DNA from: Enterobacter pseudoroggenkampii
GTDB lineage: Bacteria > Pseudomonadota > Gammaproteobacteria > Enterobacterales > Enterobacteriaceae
Direction: 5' to 3'
DNA: 64,000 nucleotides
Assembly: GCF_026420145.1 (NCBI RefSeq)
Contig: NZ_JAPMLV010000001.1
Span: 2,046,001-2,110,000 of the forward strand
Part shown: one piece after another, positions 1 through 11,319 of the stretch
How the letters are laid out: each line of letters begins with the position of its first letter
Position numbering within the stretch: position 1 is the first letter of the stretch
Program-made: the position numbers and the translations under genes
Notes under the pieces: model-generated
What the model saw: only the letters and a program-made list of their open reading frames with translations
Told to the model about the DNA's origin: nothing
The model's database searches: none

Positions 1-40
1 CGTGGGACTGACGCAGCTGCCCGCAATATTCTGTACGCAT
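1..40 (-). CDS. aspS: Aspartyl-tRNA synthetase, first 13 codons (partial, runs off the window)
   Basis: Read on the minus strand from the ATG at 40 to 38, the sequence gives MRTEYCGQLRQSH, which is the start of enterobacterial AspS (E. coli begins MRTEYCGQLRLSH). Only this N-terminus lies in the window. AspS charges tRNA-Asp in the cytoplasm. It is divergent from yecD, as in E. coli, and the shared upstream region is 41-303. Too short for domain analysis; identity rests on the 13 residues plus position next to yecD. Confidence 0.8.
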   Translation of the reverse strand, partial: MRTEYCGQLRQSH

Positions 41-139
41 GAGATATCCCTTAATTAGCCGCAGGCTAAATGTCGCCTGGTATGCAGGCTACTATGTCGC
101 AGCTTTCTGTATGTCACAACTGGATGAAAAAAGGCGGCT

Positions 140-168
140 ATTATACTGGAAATTCCGCCGGACGATAA
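140..168 (-). promoter_or_regulatory. Probable aspS promoter
   Basis: A perfect TATAAT lies on the minus strand at 145-140, with a weak -35 (TTATCG) 17 bp upstream. It would give an aspS leader of about 90 nt. The rest of 41-303 contains no gene that I can support. Confidence 0.4.
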
Positions 169-303
169 GAGCGAACCACGGCCAGGCGGTCGTTTGCTGC
201 ACTCTTATTGCGCATTCTCACAAAAATTAACAAAATTATGCGACCAATAACAGGCCATCACGTCGTATGGTGTCCAGAAGTGATTAATTTAACGGGAGTA
301 ACA

Positions 304-870
304 ATGTTAACCCTTGATGCCAAAAAAACCGCGCTTGTAGTGATTGATTTACAGGAAGGCATTTTGCCCTTTGCCGGTGGCCCGCATACCGCAGACAATG
401 TGGTCAGCCGCGCCGCTCGCCTGGCGGAGAAATGCCGTGCCAGCGGTGCGCAGGTGGTCATGGTGCGCGTCGGCTGGTCCGCGGATTACGCCGAAGCGTT
501 AAAACAGCCCGTTGATGCGCAGGCACCCGCGCGAGCCCTGCCGGAAAACTGGTGGACGTACCCGGTCTCACTCGGCAAATGCGACAGCGATATTGAAGTG
601 ACCAAACGCCAGTGGGGTGCCTTCTACGGTACCGATCTCGAGCTGCAGCTCCGCCGTCGCGGCATTGACACTCTCATCCTGTGCGGCATTTCCACCAATA
701 TCGGCGTGGAGTCAACCGCCCGCAACGCCTGGGAACTGGGCTTTAATCTGGTGATCGCCGAAGATGCCTGCAGCGCGGCCTCCGCGGAACAGCATCAGGG
801 CAGCATGACCCATATCTTCCCGCGCATCGGCCGCGTGCGCAGCACGGATGAGATCCTTCGCGCACTATGA
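304..870 (+). CDS. yecD: Isochorismatase-family cysteine hydrolase YecD
   Basis: A 188-residue cytoplasmic protein of the isochorismatase-like hydrolase family, physiological substrate unknown. The family triad is visible: Asp15 in the VVIDLQ strand, Lys101, and the nucleophile Cys127 in LCGIST, which is followed by a probable cis-peptide region. I chose the ATG at 304 because it follows AACGGGAGTA (a good ribosome binding site) and gives the E. coli YecD length. The frame is open upstream to 208, but that extension has no family similarity. The stop overlaps the yecE start in an ATGA, so the two genes are probably translationally coupled. Confidence 0.93.
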   Translation: MLTLDAKKTALVVIDLQEGILPFAGGPHTADNVVSRAARLAEKCRASGAQVVMVRVGWSADYAEALKQPVDAQAPARALPENWWTYPVSLGKCDSDIEVTKRQWGAFYGTDLELQLRRRGIDTLILCGISTNIGVESTARNAWELGFNLVIAEDACSAASAEQHQGSMTHIFPRIGRVRSTDEILRAL

Positions 871-1685
871 TGTATGTGGGCCTGCCCCAGTGGTCGCACC
901 CGAAATGGGTGCGCCTTGGCATCACCAGCCTTGAAGAGTATGCCCGACACTTCAACTGTGTCGAGGGCAACACCACCCTGTATGCGCTCCCCAAAGCTGA
1001 GATTGTCGCACGCTGGCGGGAGCAAACAACCGACGATTTCCGTTTCTGCTTCAAGTTTCCGGCGACCATTTCTCACCAGGCCGCACTGCGAAACTGCGGT
1101 GAGTTGACCGACGAATTCTTTGCCCGGATGGCGCCTCTGGCAAACCGCATCGGCCAGTACTGGCTGCAGCTTCCGGCCGTCTTTGGCCCTCGCGACCTGC
1201 CCGCACTGTGGACGTTTCTGGACGCCCTGCCCCGGGAGTTTACCTATGGGGTGGAGGTCCGACACAAGGACTTCTTTGCGAAGGGCGAAGCAGAAAAAGC
1301 GCTCAACCGCGGCCTTCTTGAACGTTCCGTCAACCGGGTGATCCTCGACAGCCGTCCGGTGCACAGCGCGATACCGCACAGTGAGGCCATCATTGAGGCG
1401 CAGCGTAAAAAACCGAAAGTGCCGGTCCACGCCATCATGACTGCGCAGAACCCGATGGTCAGGTTTATCGGCAGCGATAACATGCAGCAAAACCAGGCGA
1501 TGTTCGCCGTCTGGCTGGAAAAACTGGCCTCGTGGGAACACACCACCACGCCGTATCTCTTTTTGCACACGCCGGATATTGCCCAGGCCCCCGAACTGGT
1601 CGATGCTCTGTGGCAGGCCTTGCAGGCTGCGGTGCCGTCCGTGGGCAGCGCCCCTGGCATCCCACAACAATCTTCTCTTTTCTGA
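867..1685 (+). CDS. yecE: DUF72 family protein YecE
   Basis: A 272-residue DUF72 protein (TIM-barrel-like fold, function not established), the same length as E. coli YecE. The N-terminal strand [13 protein letters not shown] and the segment [11 protein letters not shown] are typical of the family. It starts in the 4-bp ATGA overlap with yecD, so the pair is one transcription unit. A 298-codon antisense frame across the gene is a codon-bias shadow. Confidence 0.92.
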   Translation: MMYVGLPQWSHPKWVRLGITSLEEYARHFNCVEGNTTLYALPKAEIVARWREQTTDDFRFCFKFPATISHQAALRNCGELTDEFFARMAPLANRIGQYWLQLPAVFGPRDLPALWTFLDALPREFTYGVEVRHKDFFAKGEAEKALNRGLLERSVNRVILDSRPVHSAIPHSEAIIEAQRKKPKVPVHAIMTAQNPMVRFIGSDNMQQNQAMFAVWLEKLASWEHTTTPYLFLHTPDIAQAPELVDALWQALQAAVPSVGSAPGIPQQSSLF

Positions 1686-1737
1686 TATCACCCCCTATCA
1701 TAGTGAAGTGCCATCTGCCAAAAAACAGGGAGTTTGT

Positions 1738-3885
<2,148 letters not shown>

Positions 3886-3892
3886 CCTGTTA

Positions 3893-3924
3893 GCCGGGTG
3901 GCGGCTGCGCCTTACCCGGCCTAC
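3893..3924 (+). repeat. REP/BIME-type palindromic unit
   Basis: GCCGGGTGGCGGCTGCGCC followed by TTACCCGGCCTAC matches the enterobacterial REP pattern (GCCGGATG...CGCCTTATCCGGCCTAC), 8 bp after the cmoB stop codon. Such elements usually form 3' UTR hairpins that protect upstream mRNA. Confidence 0.75.
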
Positions 3925-3949
3925 GCGTCGCACGTTTTCTCCAAAATAG

Positions 3950-4047
3950 TTCAAGCTGCAGCAAGGCGGCAACGCAGCGAATCCCCGGGAGCTTACATCA
4001 GTAAGTGACCGGGGTGAGCGAGGCGGCCAACGCGGCTGCGGCTTGAA
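3950..4047. repeat. Long imperfect palindrome, about 98 bp
   Basis: The left arm beginning TTCAAGCTGCAGCAAGGCGG is matched by the inverse complement of the right arm ending CGCGGCTGCGGCTTGAA. The arms are about 45 nt each around a short centre (GAGCTTACATCAGTAAGT). It has no coding capacity and resembles the dispersed intergenic palindromes of enterobacteria. I did not find a second copy in the window. Confidence 0.65.
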
Positions 4048-4058
4048 ATATGAAGGAG

Positions 4059-4090
4059 AAAAAAAGGCCCCTGTTGAAATTGCAGGGGCC
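4059..4090 (-). terminator. Intrinsic terminator of cutC/MicL
   Basis: On the minus strand GGCCCCTG and CAGGGGCC form an 8-bp stem around a short loop, directly followed by TTTTTTT. Confidence 0.88.
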
Positions 4091-4371
4091 TGGTACAAGC
4101 AAGCATCATATTGGGCGACATGATGCGCGGTAAAAATCGGTACGTTGCTACACGTGATGGCGCTCAATCAGCGACTTCATTTCCGCAACCGACTCTCCCT
4201 CTACGCCGTAGCGTGAATACTCATCTGCTTCAGCATCCGTCGACATTGACAACCCTGTATTGCGATAACGCATGGGCGAAGGTATCCATTTACCCGCGGA
4301 GCTGTGCAGCTCTTCTACCCCAGCGTTTAAAAACCGTTCCAGATTGCTGGCGCGGACTCCCGCACCCGCCA
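4059..4371 (-). ncRNA. micL: MicL small RNA (sigmaE-dependent, from the 3' end of cutC)
   Basis: In E. coli and Salmonella the small RNA MicL starts at a sigmaE promoter inside cutC, is about 308 nt, and is processed to an 80-nt form in the cutC 3' UTR that represses lpp. Here a sigmaE-like element (GGAACT at 4406-4401, TCCAA about 18 bp on) lies inside cutC. The cutC 3' UTR ends in a strong terminator at 4090-4059. The predicted start near 4371 gives a transcript of about 313 nt, close to the known size. The processed form would be roughly 4138-4059. Boundaries are inferred. Confidence 0.6.
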
Positions 4372-4891
4372 TTATTATTGGAACACCGGAATGTGCTTTT
4401 AGTTCCGTAATTAATTGCAGTCCTTTTTCAGCTGACGCCTGTTGACCCGATGTCAGAATGCGCGCCACGCCAAGTTCTCCAAGCGTTTCAAAGGCCTGAA
4501 GCGGATCTTTACACATATCAAATGCACGATGAAAAGTGACGGCCAGCCCCTGTGCGGCGCTCATCACCTGACGCATGCGCGGGAGATCGATATTGCCGTC
4601 TTCATCCAGCAGACCGGTGACCAGCCCGGGGAACCCCAGGTCGCGCACGAGGGCGATGTCTTCAAGCATGGCACTGAACTCGCCCGCCGTGTAACAAAAA
4701 TCACCGCCGCGCGGGCGAATAATCGGGTGAACGGGAATGGTGAGTGCCTGACGGGCAGACTTTAACACGCCGAAGGACGGCGTCAGCCCGCCCTCTTTGG
4801 GTGCCGCGCACAGTTCAATACGGTCAGCCCCGTGTTTTTGTGCGGTCACAGCACACTCCACGCTGTAACAACAAATCTCCAGCAGCGCCAT
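4148..4891 (-). CDS. cutC: CutC family protein (copper homeostasis)
   Basis: 247 residues, the full CutC length, a TIM-barrel cytoplasmic protein. The N-terminus [14 protein letters not shown] with its cysteines, and the segments [16 protein letters not shown] and [10 protein letters not shown], are family hallmarks. It was originally linked to copper tolerance. In E. coli part of that phenotype was traced to the MicL small RNA encoded within the gene, so a direct role in copper handling is uncertain. ATG at 4891 is preceded by CAGGAGGATTAA, a strong ribosome binding site. Confidence 0.95.
   Translation of the reverse strand: MALLEICCYSVECAVTAQKHGADRIELCAAPKEGGLTPSFGVLKSARQALTIPVHPIIRPRGGDFCYTAGEFSAMLEDIALVRDLGFPGLVTGLLDEDGNIDLPRMRQVMSAAQGLAVTFHRAFDMCKDPLQAFETLGELGVARILTSGQQASAEKGLQLITELKAHSGVPIIMAGAGVRASNLERFLNAGVEELHSSAGKWIPSPMRYRNTGLSMSTDAEADEYSRYGVEGESVAEMKSLIERHHV
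4378..4406 (-). promoter_or_regulatory. Candidate sigmaE promoter for MicL inside cutC
   Basis: GGAACT (4406-4401) and TCCAA (4382-4378) on the minus strand lie within the cutC coding region, at the distance from the terminator expected for full-length MicL. The -10 is only a partial match to the sigmaE consensus. Confidence 0.45.
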
Positions 4892-4969
4892 TTAATCCTC
4901 CTGAAATCCCACTAAACGAATCATCATGCCACGCCGTCCATTTTCAGTCGCGGCGTGAACTCACATCTC

Positions 4970-5530
4970 TTACGCTTCGCTGGCAACGATCTGCTCAATG
5001 GTCCACGGATGAAATTTCACCGTGACCTGTCCGTCCGTGACGGCCAGCGTCGGGTTAGGTAACCGCTCGCGCTCGCCTTTGGGAGAACTCGTCTTCACAA
5101 AAATTCCCGGCTTGCTTAATCCGTCGTCAGAAAGCAGGGCCAGCGCGCGCGCGTTCAACGTCTCCGGTTCACCCGGCAGGACAATTTCGATATGCTCCCA
5201 GCCTTCGTGCGGATAGCGCTTCTCGCCCGGCCACGGCAGCTCAACCACGGTGAAGTGCCAGTGGGCCACGTTCACCGGTTCATGCAGTTTAAACAGGCAA
5301 ATGGGGCGACCATTGATGATGTTCTCGGAGAGCAACACGCCGCACTGTTCGAAACCGCGACGCCAGCGCTCTGCGGTGGCATTCTGATGACAGCGCAAAG
5401 AGATGTGATCGGCCTCAAGCGGTGCGATATCCAGACCCAGACGGGTGGCAAGTTCTGTGAACGCCTGGGTGAAGCGCGGTAAATCTGCGGAAATATCATG
5501 CAGTTCGTCAATGGATTGCCAGTTCGCCAT
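4970..5530 (-). CDS. yecM: VOC-superfamily protein YecM
   Basis: 186 residues, close to E. coli YecM. Its solved structure has a vicinal-oxygen-chelate fold resembling isomerases and oxygenases; its reaction is unknown. Metal-site-like segments DHISLRC, WHFTVVELP and WEHIEIVLP are visible and retain the His/Glu pattern. It lies downstream of a divergent argS promoter and about 80 bp upstream of cutC on the same strand, so the two may be co-transcribed. Confidence 0.9.
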   Translation of the reverse strand: MANWQSIDELHDISADLPRFTQAFTELATRLGLDIAPLEADHISLRCHQNATAERWRRGFEQCGVLLSENIINGRPICLFKLHEPVNVAHWHFTVVELPWPGEKRYPHEGWEHIEIVLPGEPETLNARALALLSDDGLSKPGIFVKTSSPKGERERLPNPTLAVTDGQVTVKFHPWTIEQIVASEA

Positions 5531-5674
5531 AATTCACTCTCTTTTCGTGTCGCAAAGCCGCTAATTTACTCTGTTGCCCTGTTTTGACCAACCGCATAAT
5601 CCGGCTTTTTATGACTGCATGTTTATGCACACCTTCACTGCCTGGATTCTGAGCAATCTTCAGGCCCCGCGATG

Positions 5675-5703
5675 CTGACGACAGAAGGCATTTGCAGTAT
5701 ACT
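5675..5703 (+). promoter_or_regulatory. Probable argS promoter
   Basis: CTGACG and TATACT are separated by 17 bp, followed by a GC-rich stretch. The predicted start is about 60 nt before the argS start codon. Confidence 0.55.
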
Positions 5704-5769
5704 CCCGCCCTAAATTCTTTAACTGGCGCGGGCGGTTGTAAGCCCGCATCAAAAACGTAAGGTATCCAG

Positions 5770-7503
5770 GTGAATATTCAGGCTCTTCTCTCCGAAAAAG
5801 TCAGTCAGGCACTGATTGCCGCAGGTGCACCTGCGGATTGCGAACCGCAGGTTCGTCAGTCAGCAAAAGTACAGTTTGGCGACTATCAGGCTAATGGCGT
5901 GATGGCAGTGGCTAAAAAACTGGGCATGCCGCCGCGACAGCTCGCTGAGCAGGTACTGACGCATCTGGATCTTTCCGGCATTGCCAGCAAAACCGAAATT
6001 GCCGGCCCGGGCTTTATCAATATCTTCCTGGAACCTGCGTTCCTGGCCCGCCACGTTGATGCGGCGCTGAAATCCGATCGTCTGGGTGTGTCCCAGCCGG
6101 AAGCGCAGACCGTCGTGATCGACTATTCTGCGCCGAACGTGGCGAAAGAGATGCACGTTGGCCACCTGCGCTCCACCATCATCGGTGATGCCGCAGTGCG
6201 CACGCTCGAGTTCCTCGGTCACAAGGTGATCCGCGCGAACCACGTGGGCGACTGGGGTACCCAGTTCGGCATGCTGATTGCTTACCTGGAAAAACAGCAG
6301 CAGGAAAACGCGGGTGAAATGGCGCTGGCGGACCTGGAAGGGTTCTATCGCGAAGCCAAAAAACACTACGACGAAGACGAAGCCTTTGCCGAGCGCGCGC
6401 GCAGCTACGTGGTAAAACTGCAGGGCGGCGATCAATACTTCCTCGAGATGTGGCGCAAGCTGGTTGACATCACCATGTCTCAGAACCAGCTTACCTATAA
6501 CCGCCTGAACGTCACCCTGACCCGTGACGACGTGATGGGTGAAAGCCTGTATAACCCAATGCTGCCCGGCATTGTGGCGGACCTGAAAGCGAAAAATCTG
6601 GCGGTTGAGAGCGAAGGCGCAACGGTTGTGTTCCTTGATGAGTATAAAAACAAGGAAGGTGAACCGATGGGCGTGATCATCCAGAAAAAGGATGGCGGCT
6701 ATCTCTACACCACTACCGACATCGCCTGCGCAAAATACCGTTACGAAACGCTGCATGCCGACCGCGTGCTGTACTACATCGACTCCCGTCAGCACCAGCA
6801 CCTGATGCAGGCGTGGACCATCGTGCGTAAAGCCGGTTACGTGCCGGATTGCGTTCCGCTGGAACACCACATGTTCGGCATGATGCTGGGTAAAGACGGC
6901 AAGCCGTTCAAAACCCGTGCGGGCGGTACCGTGAAGCTTTCTGACCTGCTGGACGAAGCGCTGGAACGCGCCCGCCGTCTGGTGGCCGAGAAGAATCCGG
7001 ACATGCCTGCTGACGAACTGGAAAAACTGGCCAACGCCGTGGGTATCGGTGCGGTGAAATATGCGGATCTCTCTAAGAACCGTACCACCGACTATATCTT
7101 CGACTGGGATAACATGCTGGCGTTTGAAGGCAACACGGCGCCATACATGCAGTACGCTTACACCCGCGTGCTGTCGGTATTCCGTAAAGCTAATATCGAC
7201 GAAAGCGTGCTGGCAAATGCTGCCGTGACCATCACGGAGGATCGTGAAGCGCAGCTGGCGGCACGTCTGCTGCAGTTCGAAGAGACGCTGACGGTGGTCG
7301 CGCGTGACGGCACGCCGCACGTGATGTGTGCTTACCTGTACGATCTGGCGGGTCTGTTCTCCGGCTTCTACGAGCACTGCCCTATTCTGTCTGCGGAAAA
7401 CGAATCGGTCCGCAACAGCCGCCTGAAGCTGGCGCAGCTCACGGCGAAGACCCTGAAGCTGGGTCTGGATACCCTGGGTATCGAAACCGTAGAACGTATG
7501 TAA
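5770..7503 (+). CDS. argS: Arginyl-tRNA synthetase
   Basis: 577 residues, the same length as E. coli ArgS. Class I synthetase that attaches arginine to tRNA-Arg and needs bound tRNA for amino-acid activation. The N-terminal tRNA-binding domain (residues 1-110) precedes the HIGH-type motif HVGHLRS near residue 132. As in other enterobacterial ArgS proteins the canonical KMSKS lysine motif is replaced (region around [14 protein letters not shown]). The C-terminal anticodon-binding domain ends ETVERM. The start codon is GTG at 5770, preceded by AAGGTATCCAG. A terminator follows the stop. Confidence 0.98.
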   Translation: MNIQALLSEKVSQALIAAGAPADCEPQVRQSAKVQFGDYQANGVMAVAKKLGMPPRQLAEQVLTHLDLSGIASKTEIAGPGFINIFLEPAFLARHVDAALKSDRLGVSQPEAQTVVIDYSAPNVAKEMHVGHLRSTIIGDAAVRTLEFLGHKVIRANHVGDWGTQFGMLIAYLEKQQQENAGEMALADLEGFYREAKKHYDEDEAFAERARSYVVKLQGGDQYFLEMWRKLVDITMSQNQLTYNRLNVTLTRDDVMGESLYNPMLPGIVADLKAKNLAVESEGATVVFLDEYKNKEGEPMGVIIQKKDGGYLYTTTDIACAKYRYETLHADRVLYYIDSRQHQHLMQAWTIVRKAGYVPDCVPLEHHMFGMMLGKDGKPFKTRAGGTVKLSDLLDEALERARRLVAEKNPDMPADELEKLANAVGIGAVKYADLSKNRTTDYIFDWDNMLAFEGNTAPYMQYAYTRVLSVFRKANIDESVLANAAVTITEDREAQLAARLLQFEETLTVVARDGTPHVMCAYLYDLAGLFSGFYEHCPILSAENESVRNSRLKLAQLTAKTLKLGLDTLGIETVERM

Positions 7504-7510
7504 TACAAAA

Positions 7511-7540
7511 AACCCGGCAAGCGCCGGGTTTTATTTTTTG
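7511..7540 (+). terminator. argS terminator
   Basis: AACCCGGC and GCCGGGTT form the stem, followed by TTATTTTTTG. It separates argS from the convergent flhE. Confidence 0.88.
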
Positions 7541-7559
7541 CAGTCCTGCTCAGCAACCG

Positions 7560-7952
7560 TCAACGGTAGTTCACGATGACAGAATTACTCTGCACCTTCA
7601 GCGCCGGGATCAAACGTCCCCCGCCCGGCACTTCCCAGATGAAACGCAAAGGCTCAATGGCCGGTACGCCGTTGAACGCCTGCGTCGTACCATTTTCGCC
7701 GTCGATTTCCGTGCAGCGCGTCTGAGAACAAAGACGCACCCGCAGTCCGGCTGGCGTAGGGCCAATCAGCCGGTAGTTCCAGACCACAAGGCCCATCTGA
7801 CCGGAAACGCCTTCAGAAGGCGAAAGCGGATTAGAGGACATGGCGACGCCCCGGTTGCTGAGGGTCACCCCCATGCTGCTTGCCTGCCAGGTCCCCTCCC
7901 CGCCAGCCTGTGCCATCAGCGGGAAGAGCAAAATCCAAAGCCATTTACGCAT
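7560..7952 (-). CDS. flhE: Flagellar protein FlhE
   Basis: 130 residues with a clear Sec signal peptide (MRKWLWILLFPLMAQA), so a periplasmic protein. In Salmonella and E. coli FlhE limits proton leakage through the flagellar export apparatus and is not needed for export itself. The two cysteines in LCSQTRC probably form a disulfide in the periplasm. The ATG shares one base with the flhA stop codon (TAATG). This is the last gene of the flhBAE operon. Confidence 0.93.
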   Translation of the reverse strand: MRKWLWILLFPLMAQAGGEGTWQASSMGVTLSNRGVAMSSNPLSPSEGVSGQMGLVVWNYRLIGPTPAGLRVRLCSQTRCTEIDGENGTTQAFNGVPAIEPLRFIWEVPGGGRLIPALKVQSNSVIVNYR

Positions 7953-10030
7953 TATTTTCCTCCAATCGTCGCGGTCATGCGGATATGACGGTTGTCCGAC
8001 AGCTCCAGATTCGAGAGTACGACCAGCTGATTCAGGCTGCGACGCAGGAAGCGCGACAGCAGCGGACGCAGCGCATGGTTCACCAGCAGCACCGGCGGCG
8101 CGCCCAGCATCTCCTGACGCGCCAGCGCCTCCTGGGTTTGCGCCAGCAGACGGTCCGCCAGGCCCGGCTCCAGGCCACCCCCGCCCTGCAGGGCCTGAAG
8201 CAGCAGGCGTTCAAGCGGCGTATCGAGGCCAATAACCTGCACTTCTCCGGTTCCCGGGAACCACTGCTGGGTGATCGCACGCCCCAGCGCCACGCGCACC
8301 ACCGCCGTCAGCTCGTGCGGATCGCTCTGGATTGGCGCATGCTCTGCCAGCGTTTCCAGAATGGTGCGCATATCGCGGATCGGTACCTTTTCTTCGAGCA
8401 AGTTTTGCAGCACCTTGTGCAGCGTCGTCAGCGTCACCACGCCCGGAACCAGATCTTCCGTCAGCTTCGGCATCTCCTGCGTGACGCGGTCCAGCAGCTG
8501 CTGCGCTTCCTGACGGCCAAACAGTTCCGCTGAGAATTGTCCAATCAGGTGATTAAGATGGGTCGCCACCACGGTACTGGCTTCAACAACCGTATACCCC
8601 TGGATCTGCGCCTGCTCTTTCAGGGCACTTTCAATCCAGATAGCGGCCAGACCAAAGGCCGGGTCGATGGTTTGCTCGCCCGGCAGCGTGCCTGCGGCGG
8701 TGCCGGGGTTAATCGCCAGCCAGCGGCCTGGATAGGCATCACCGCTGCCAATTTCAACGCCTTTCATCAGAATGCGATAGCGCGCGGGCGGCAGGTCCAT
8801 ATTGTCGCGGATGTGTACCACCGGCGGCAGGAAGCCCATATCCTGCGCGAATTTTTTACGGATGCTGCGGATACGGCCAAGCAGCTCGCCGTCCTGCTGG
8901 AAATCGACCATCGGGATCAGGCGATAGCCCACTTCCATTCCCAGGGAATCTTCCAGCTGAACGTCGTTCCAGGTCGCTTCGACGGCCTGGGTATTCTCCG
9001 GCATTTTGACCGGAACAGGTTCCGCAGCCGGTTTGGTTTCACGGCCGCGCATCCACCAGGCTAGCCCCAGCAGACCTGCCGTAAACAGCAGGAAGACGAG
9101 GTTTGGCATCCCCGGCACCAGACCGAGCAACCCGAGAACCGCCGCGGCAAGCAGCATGACGCGCGGGTTACTGAACAGCTGGCCCACCATCTGCTCGCCA
9201 ACGTCCTGATCGGTGCTCACGCGGGTCACGATGACACCCGCCGCCGTGGAAATCACCAGCGCCGGGATCTGCGCGACCAGACCGTCACCAATGGTCAGCA
9301 GCGTATAGCTTTCCGCCGCGTGGCCCATGTCCATCCCGTGCTGCAGTACCCCTACCAGCAGGCCGCCGACCACGTTAATCACCATGATCAGAATGCCTGC
9401 GATGGCGTCACCGCGCACAAACTTACTCGCACCGTCCATGGAGCCGTAGAAGTCCGCTTCCTGCGTCACTTCCGCACGGCGTTTTTTGGCTTCATCTTCG
9501 GCGATAAGACCGGCATTCAGGTCGGCGTCGATCGCCATCTGCTTACCCGGCATCCCGTCCAGCACAAAACGCGCGCCCACTTCCGCGATACGCCCTGCAC
9601 CTTTGGTGATAACCATAAAGTTGATGATAACGAGGATAACGAACACCACGATACCGATAGCGAAATTACCGCCCACCAGGAAGTGGCCGAACGCTTCCAC
9701 CACTTTACCCGCCGCTGCCGCCCCGGTGTGACCTTCCATCAGGATGATACGCGTGGACGCCACGTTCAGCGCCAGTCGCAGCAGGGTGGTAAACAGCAGA
9801 ATGGTCGGGAACGCGGCGAATTCCAGGGTACGCTGGGTGAACATCGCCACCAGCAGCACCATAATGGACAGCGCAATATTGAAAGTGAAAAGCAGGTCGA
9901 GGATGAACGCCGGGAGCGGCAGTACCATCATCGACAGAATTAGCAGGATCAGAATCGGCCCGGCCAGGATCTGCCATTGGGTCGATTTCAGGTTGCCGGG
10001 CAGGCGCAACATTGCCACCAGATTAGCCAT
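7952..10030 (-). CDS. flhA: Flagellar type III export gate component FlhA
   Basis: 692 residues, full length. FlhA is the large export-gate protein: about eight membrane helices in residues 20-310, then a cytoplasmic domain that forms a nonameric ring and docks chaperone-substrate complexes. The conserved cytoplasmic loop between helices 4 and 5 (FHIPEP region, here RIAEVGARFVLDGMPGKQM) is evident. It overlaps flhB by 8 bp and flhE by 1 bp, indicating coupled translation. Confidence 0.98.
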   Translation of the reverse strand: MANLVAMLRLPGNLKSTQWQILAGPILILLILSMMVLPLPAFILDLLFTFNIALSIMVLLVAMFTQRTLEFAAFPTILLFTTLLRLALNVASTRIILMEGHTGAAAAGKVVEAFGHFLVGGNFAIGIVVFVILVIINFMVITKGAGRIAEVGARFVLDGMPGKQMAIDADLNAGLIAEDEAKKRRAEVTQEADFYGSMDGASKFVRGDAIAGILIMVINVVGGLLVGVLQHGMDMGHAAESYTLLTIGDGLVAQIPALVISTAAGVIVTRVSTDQDVGEQMVGQLFSNPRVMLLAAAVLGLLGLVPGMPNLVFLLFTAGLLGLAWWMRGRETKPAAEPVPVKMPENTQAVEATWNDVQLEDSLGMEVGYRLIPMVDFQQDGELLGRIRSIRKKFAQDMGFLPPVVHIRDNMDLPPARYRILMKGVEIGSGDAYPGRWLAINPGTAAGTLPGEQTIDPAFGLAAIWIESALKEQAQIQGYTVVEASTVVATHLNHLIGQFSAELFGRQEAQQLLDRVTQEMPKLTEDLVPGVVTLTTLHKVLQNLLEEKVPIRDMRTILETLAEHAPIQSDPHELTAVVRVALGRAITQQWFPGTGEVQVIGLDTPLERLLLQALQGGGGLEPGLADRLLAQTQEALARQEMLGAPPVLLVNHALRPLLSRFLRRSLNQLVVLSNLELSDNRHIRMTATIGGK

Positions 10031-11171
10031 CAGTGTCCTTCTCGTTCATAAAATCCAGCGCGGCAGGCACCGGAAGGTTCTCAGGTTTCACAGGCCGTTG
10101 ACCGCCGGCCAGACGCCAGCGCTTCAACTGCCATACCCAGGCCAGCACTTCCGCCACGGCGGCGTAGAGCTGTCCCGGGATCTGTTGTCCAATATCCGCA
10201 TGGCGGTACAGGGCACGCGCCAGCGGAGGGGCTTCCAGGATCGGCACGCGGTGTTCGGTGCCAATTTCCCGGATACGCAGAGCGATCAGCCCCGCCCCTT
10301 TCGCCACCACTTTCGGCGCGCTCATTTTGTTTTCGTCATAGCGCAGCGCAACAGAATAGTGCGTCGGGTTAGTAACAATGACGTCGGCCTTCGGCACATC
10401 TTCCATCATGCGGCGACGGGCGGCGGCACGCTGCATCTGGCGGATACGCCCTTTCACGTGCGGGTCACCTTCCATCTGCTTATATTCGTCACGAATATCC
10501 TGCCGCGACATGCGCAGTTTTTTGAAGTGGGTATAAAGCTGGAAGATCACGTCAAAACCCACCATCGGGATAATGCTGAGCACCACCAGAAGCGCGCAGA
10601 GCCCGACCAGATTCAGCGCGTTGCTCATCGCGGTGAGCGGTGATTCGCTGATAAGTCGCATCATTTCCGGCCAGTGGTACCAGAGGTAAAACCCCGCGGA
10701 GCTGCCCATCAGCACCGATTTGAGAACGGCTTTGAGCAGCTCAGCCCCGGTCTGCGCAGAGAACATTTTCGCAATGCCCGGCAGCGGGTTCAGTTTGGAA
10801 AATTTCGGCTGCAGCGATTTGGCGCTAAAAACCAGACCGCCGAGCATCACTGGCGAGACCAGCGCGACCAGCACAACCCCGGTAATCAGGGGCAGCAGCG
10901 CAACCATGGCCCCTTTAATAAGCTGAATTATCTGGCTGAGGATCAGATTCGGATCGTTGACCATGCTGTGGTCAAAACGTAAGCCGGTGGACAACATTCC
11001 CGCCAGTTTGCGGGCGAGCGACTCCCCGCCCCACCAGATAATGCACACCCCTACGATAAGGATCAGCAGGGAGGTCAATTCTCGGGATCGGGGGATCTGC
11101 CCTTCCTCACGCGCCTTTTCTAGTCGGTGGGGTGTGGGGGCTTCCGTTTTGTCGTCGTTCTCTTCTGCCAC
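10023..11171 (-). CDS. flhB: Flagellar export switch protein FlhB
   Basis: 382 residues, full length, starting with GTG at 11171. It has four membrane helices (roughly residues 30-210) and a C-terminal cytoplasmic domain. The self-cleavage motif NPTH is intact (IVTNPTHYSVALRY, near residue 269). Cleavage between Asn and Pro switches export from rod/hook to filament substrates. First gene of flhBAE; a separate FlhDC-dependent promoter is expected upstream, as in E. coli, but I could not define its box. Confidence 0.98.
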   Translation of the reverse strand: MAEENDDKTEAPTPHRLEKAREEGQIPRSRELTSLLILIVGVCIIWWGGESLARKLAGMLSTGLRFDHSMVNDPNLILSQIIQLIKGAMVALLPLITGVVLVALVSPVMLGGLVFSAKSLQPKFSKLNPLPGIAKMFSAQTGAELLKAVLKSVLMGSSAGFYLWYHWPEMMRLISESPLTAMSNALNLVGLCALLVVLSIIPMVGFDVIFQLYTHFKKLRMSRQDIRDEYKQMEGDPHVKGRIRQMQRAAARRRMMEDVPKADVIVTNPTHYSVALRYDENKMSAPKVVAKGAGLIALRIREIGTEHRVPILEAPPLARALYRHADIGQQIPGQLYAAVAEVLAWVWQLKRWRLAGGQRPVKPENLPVPAALDFMNEKDTDG

Positions 11172-11235
11172 AGTGCATGCTCAGCCCATTACGTCACGGG
11201 TATCATGCCAGCGCAGCGGAAATCCAATGGCGGGA

Positions 11236-11311
11236 AAAGCCCGATTATTCGGGCTCTTTTCGATGATTTTGTCGCAAACCGCCTCAGGTGGCGTTAACCT
11301 CCTGAGGCGGA
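11236..11311 (-). terminator. Tandem terminator hairpins after cheZ
   Basis: On the minus strand CCGCCTCAGG/CCTGAGGCGG is followed by TTTGCG. About 20 nt later comes GAGCCCGAATAATCGGGCTTTT. The two stems separate the tar-to-cheZ transcript from flhBAE. Confidence 0.75.
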
Positions 11312-11319
11312 ACGGACTA

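Noticed and set aside
795..1691. 298-codon antisense frame over yecE
   Set aside because: Shadow of yecE, no start signal and no family similarity.
5860..7377. 505-codon open frame antisense to argS
   Set aside because: It mirrors argS codon for codon in the opposite frame, has no ribosome binding site or recognisable domain, and His/Arg/Gln-rich composition typical of shadow frames in GC-rich coding DNA.
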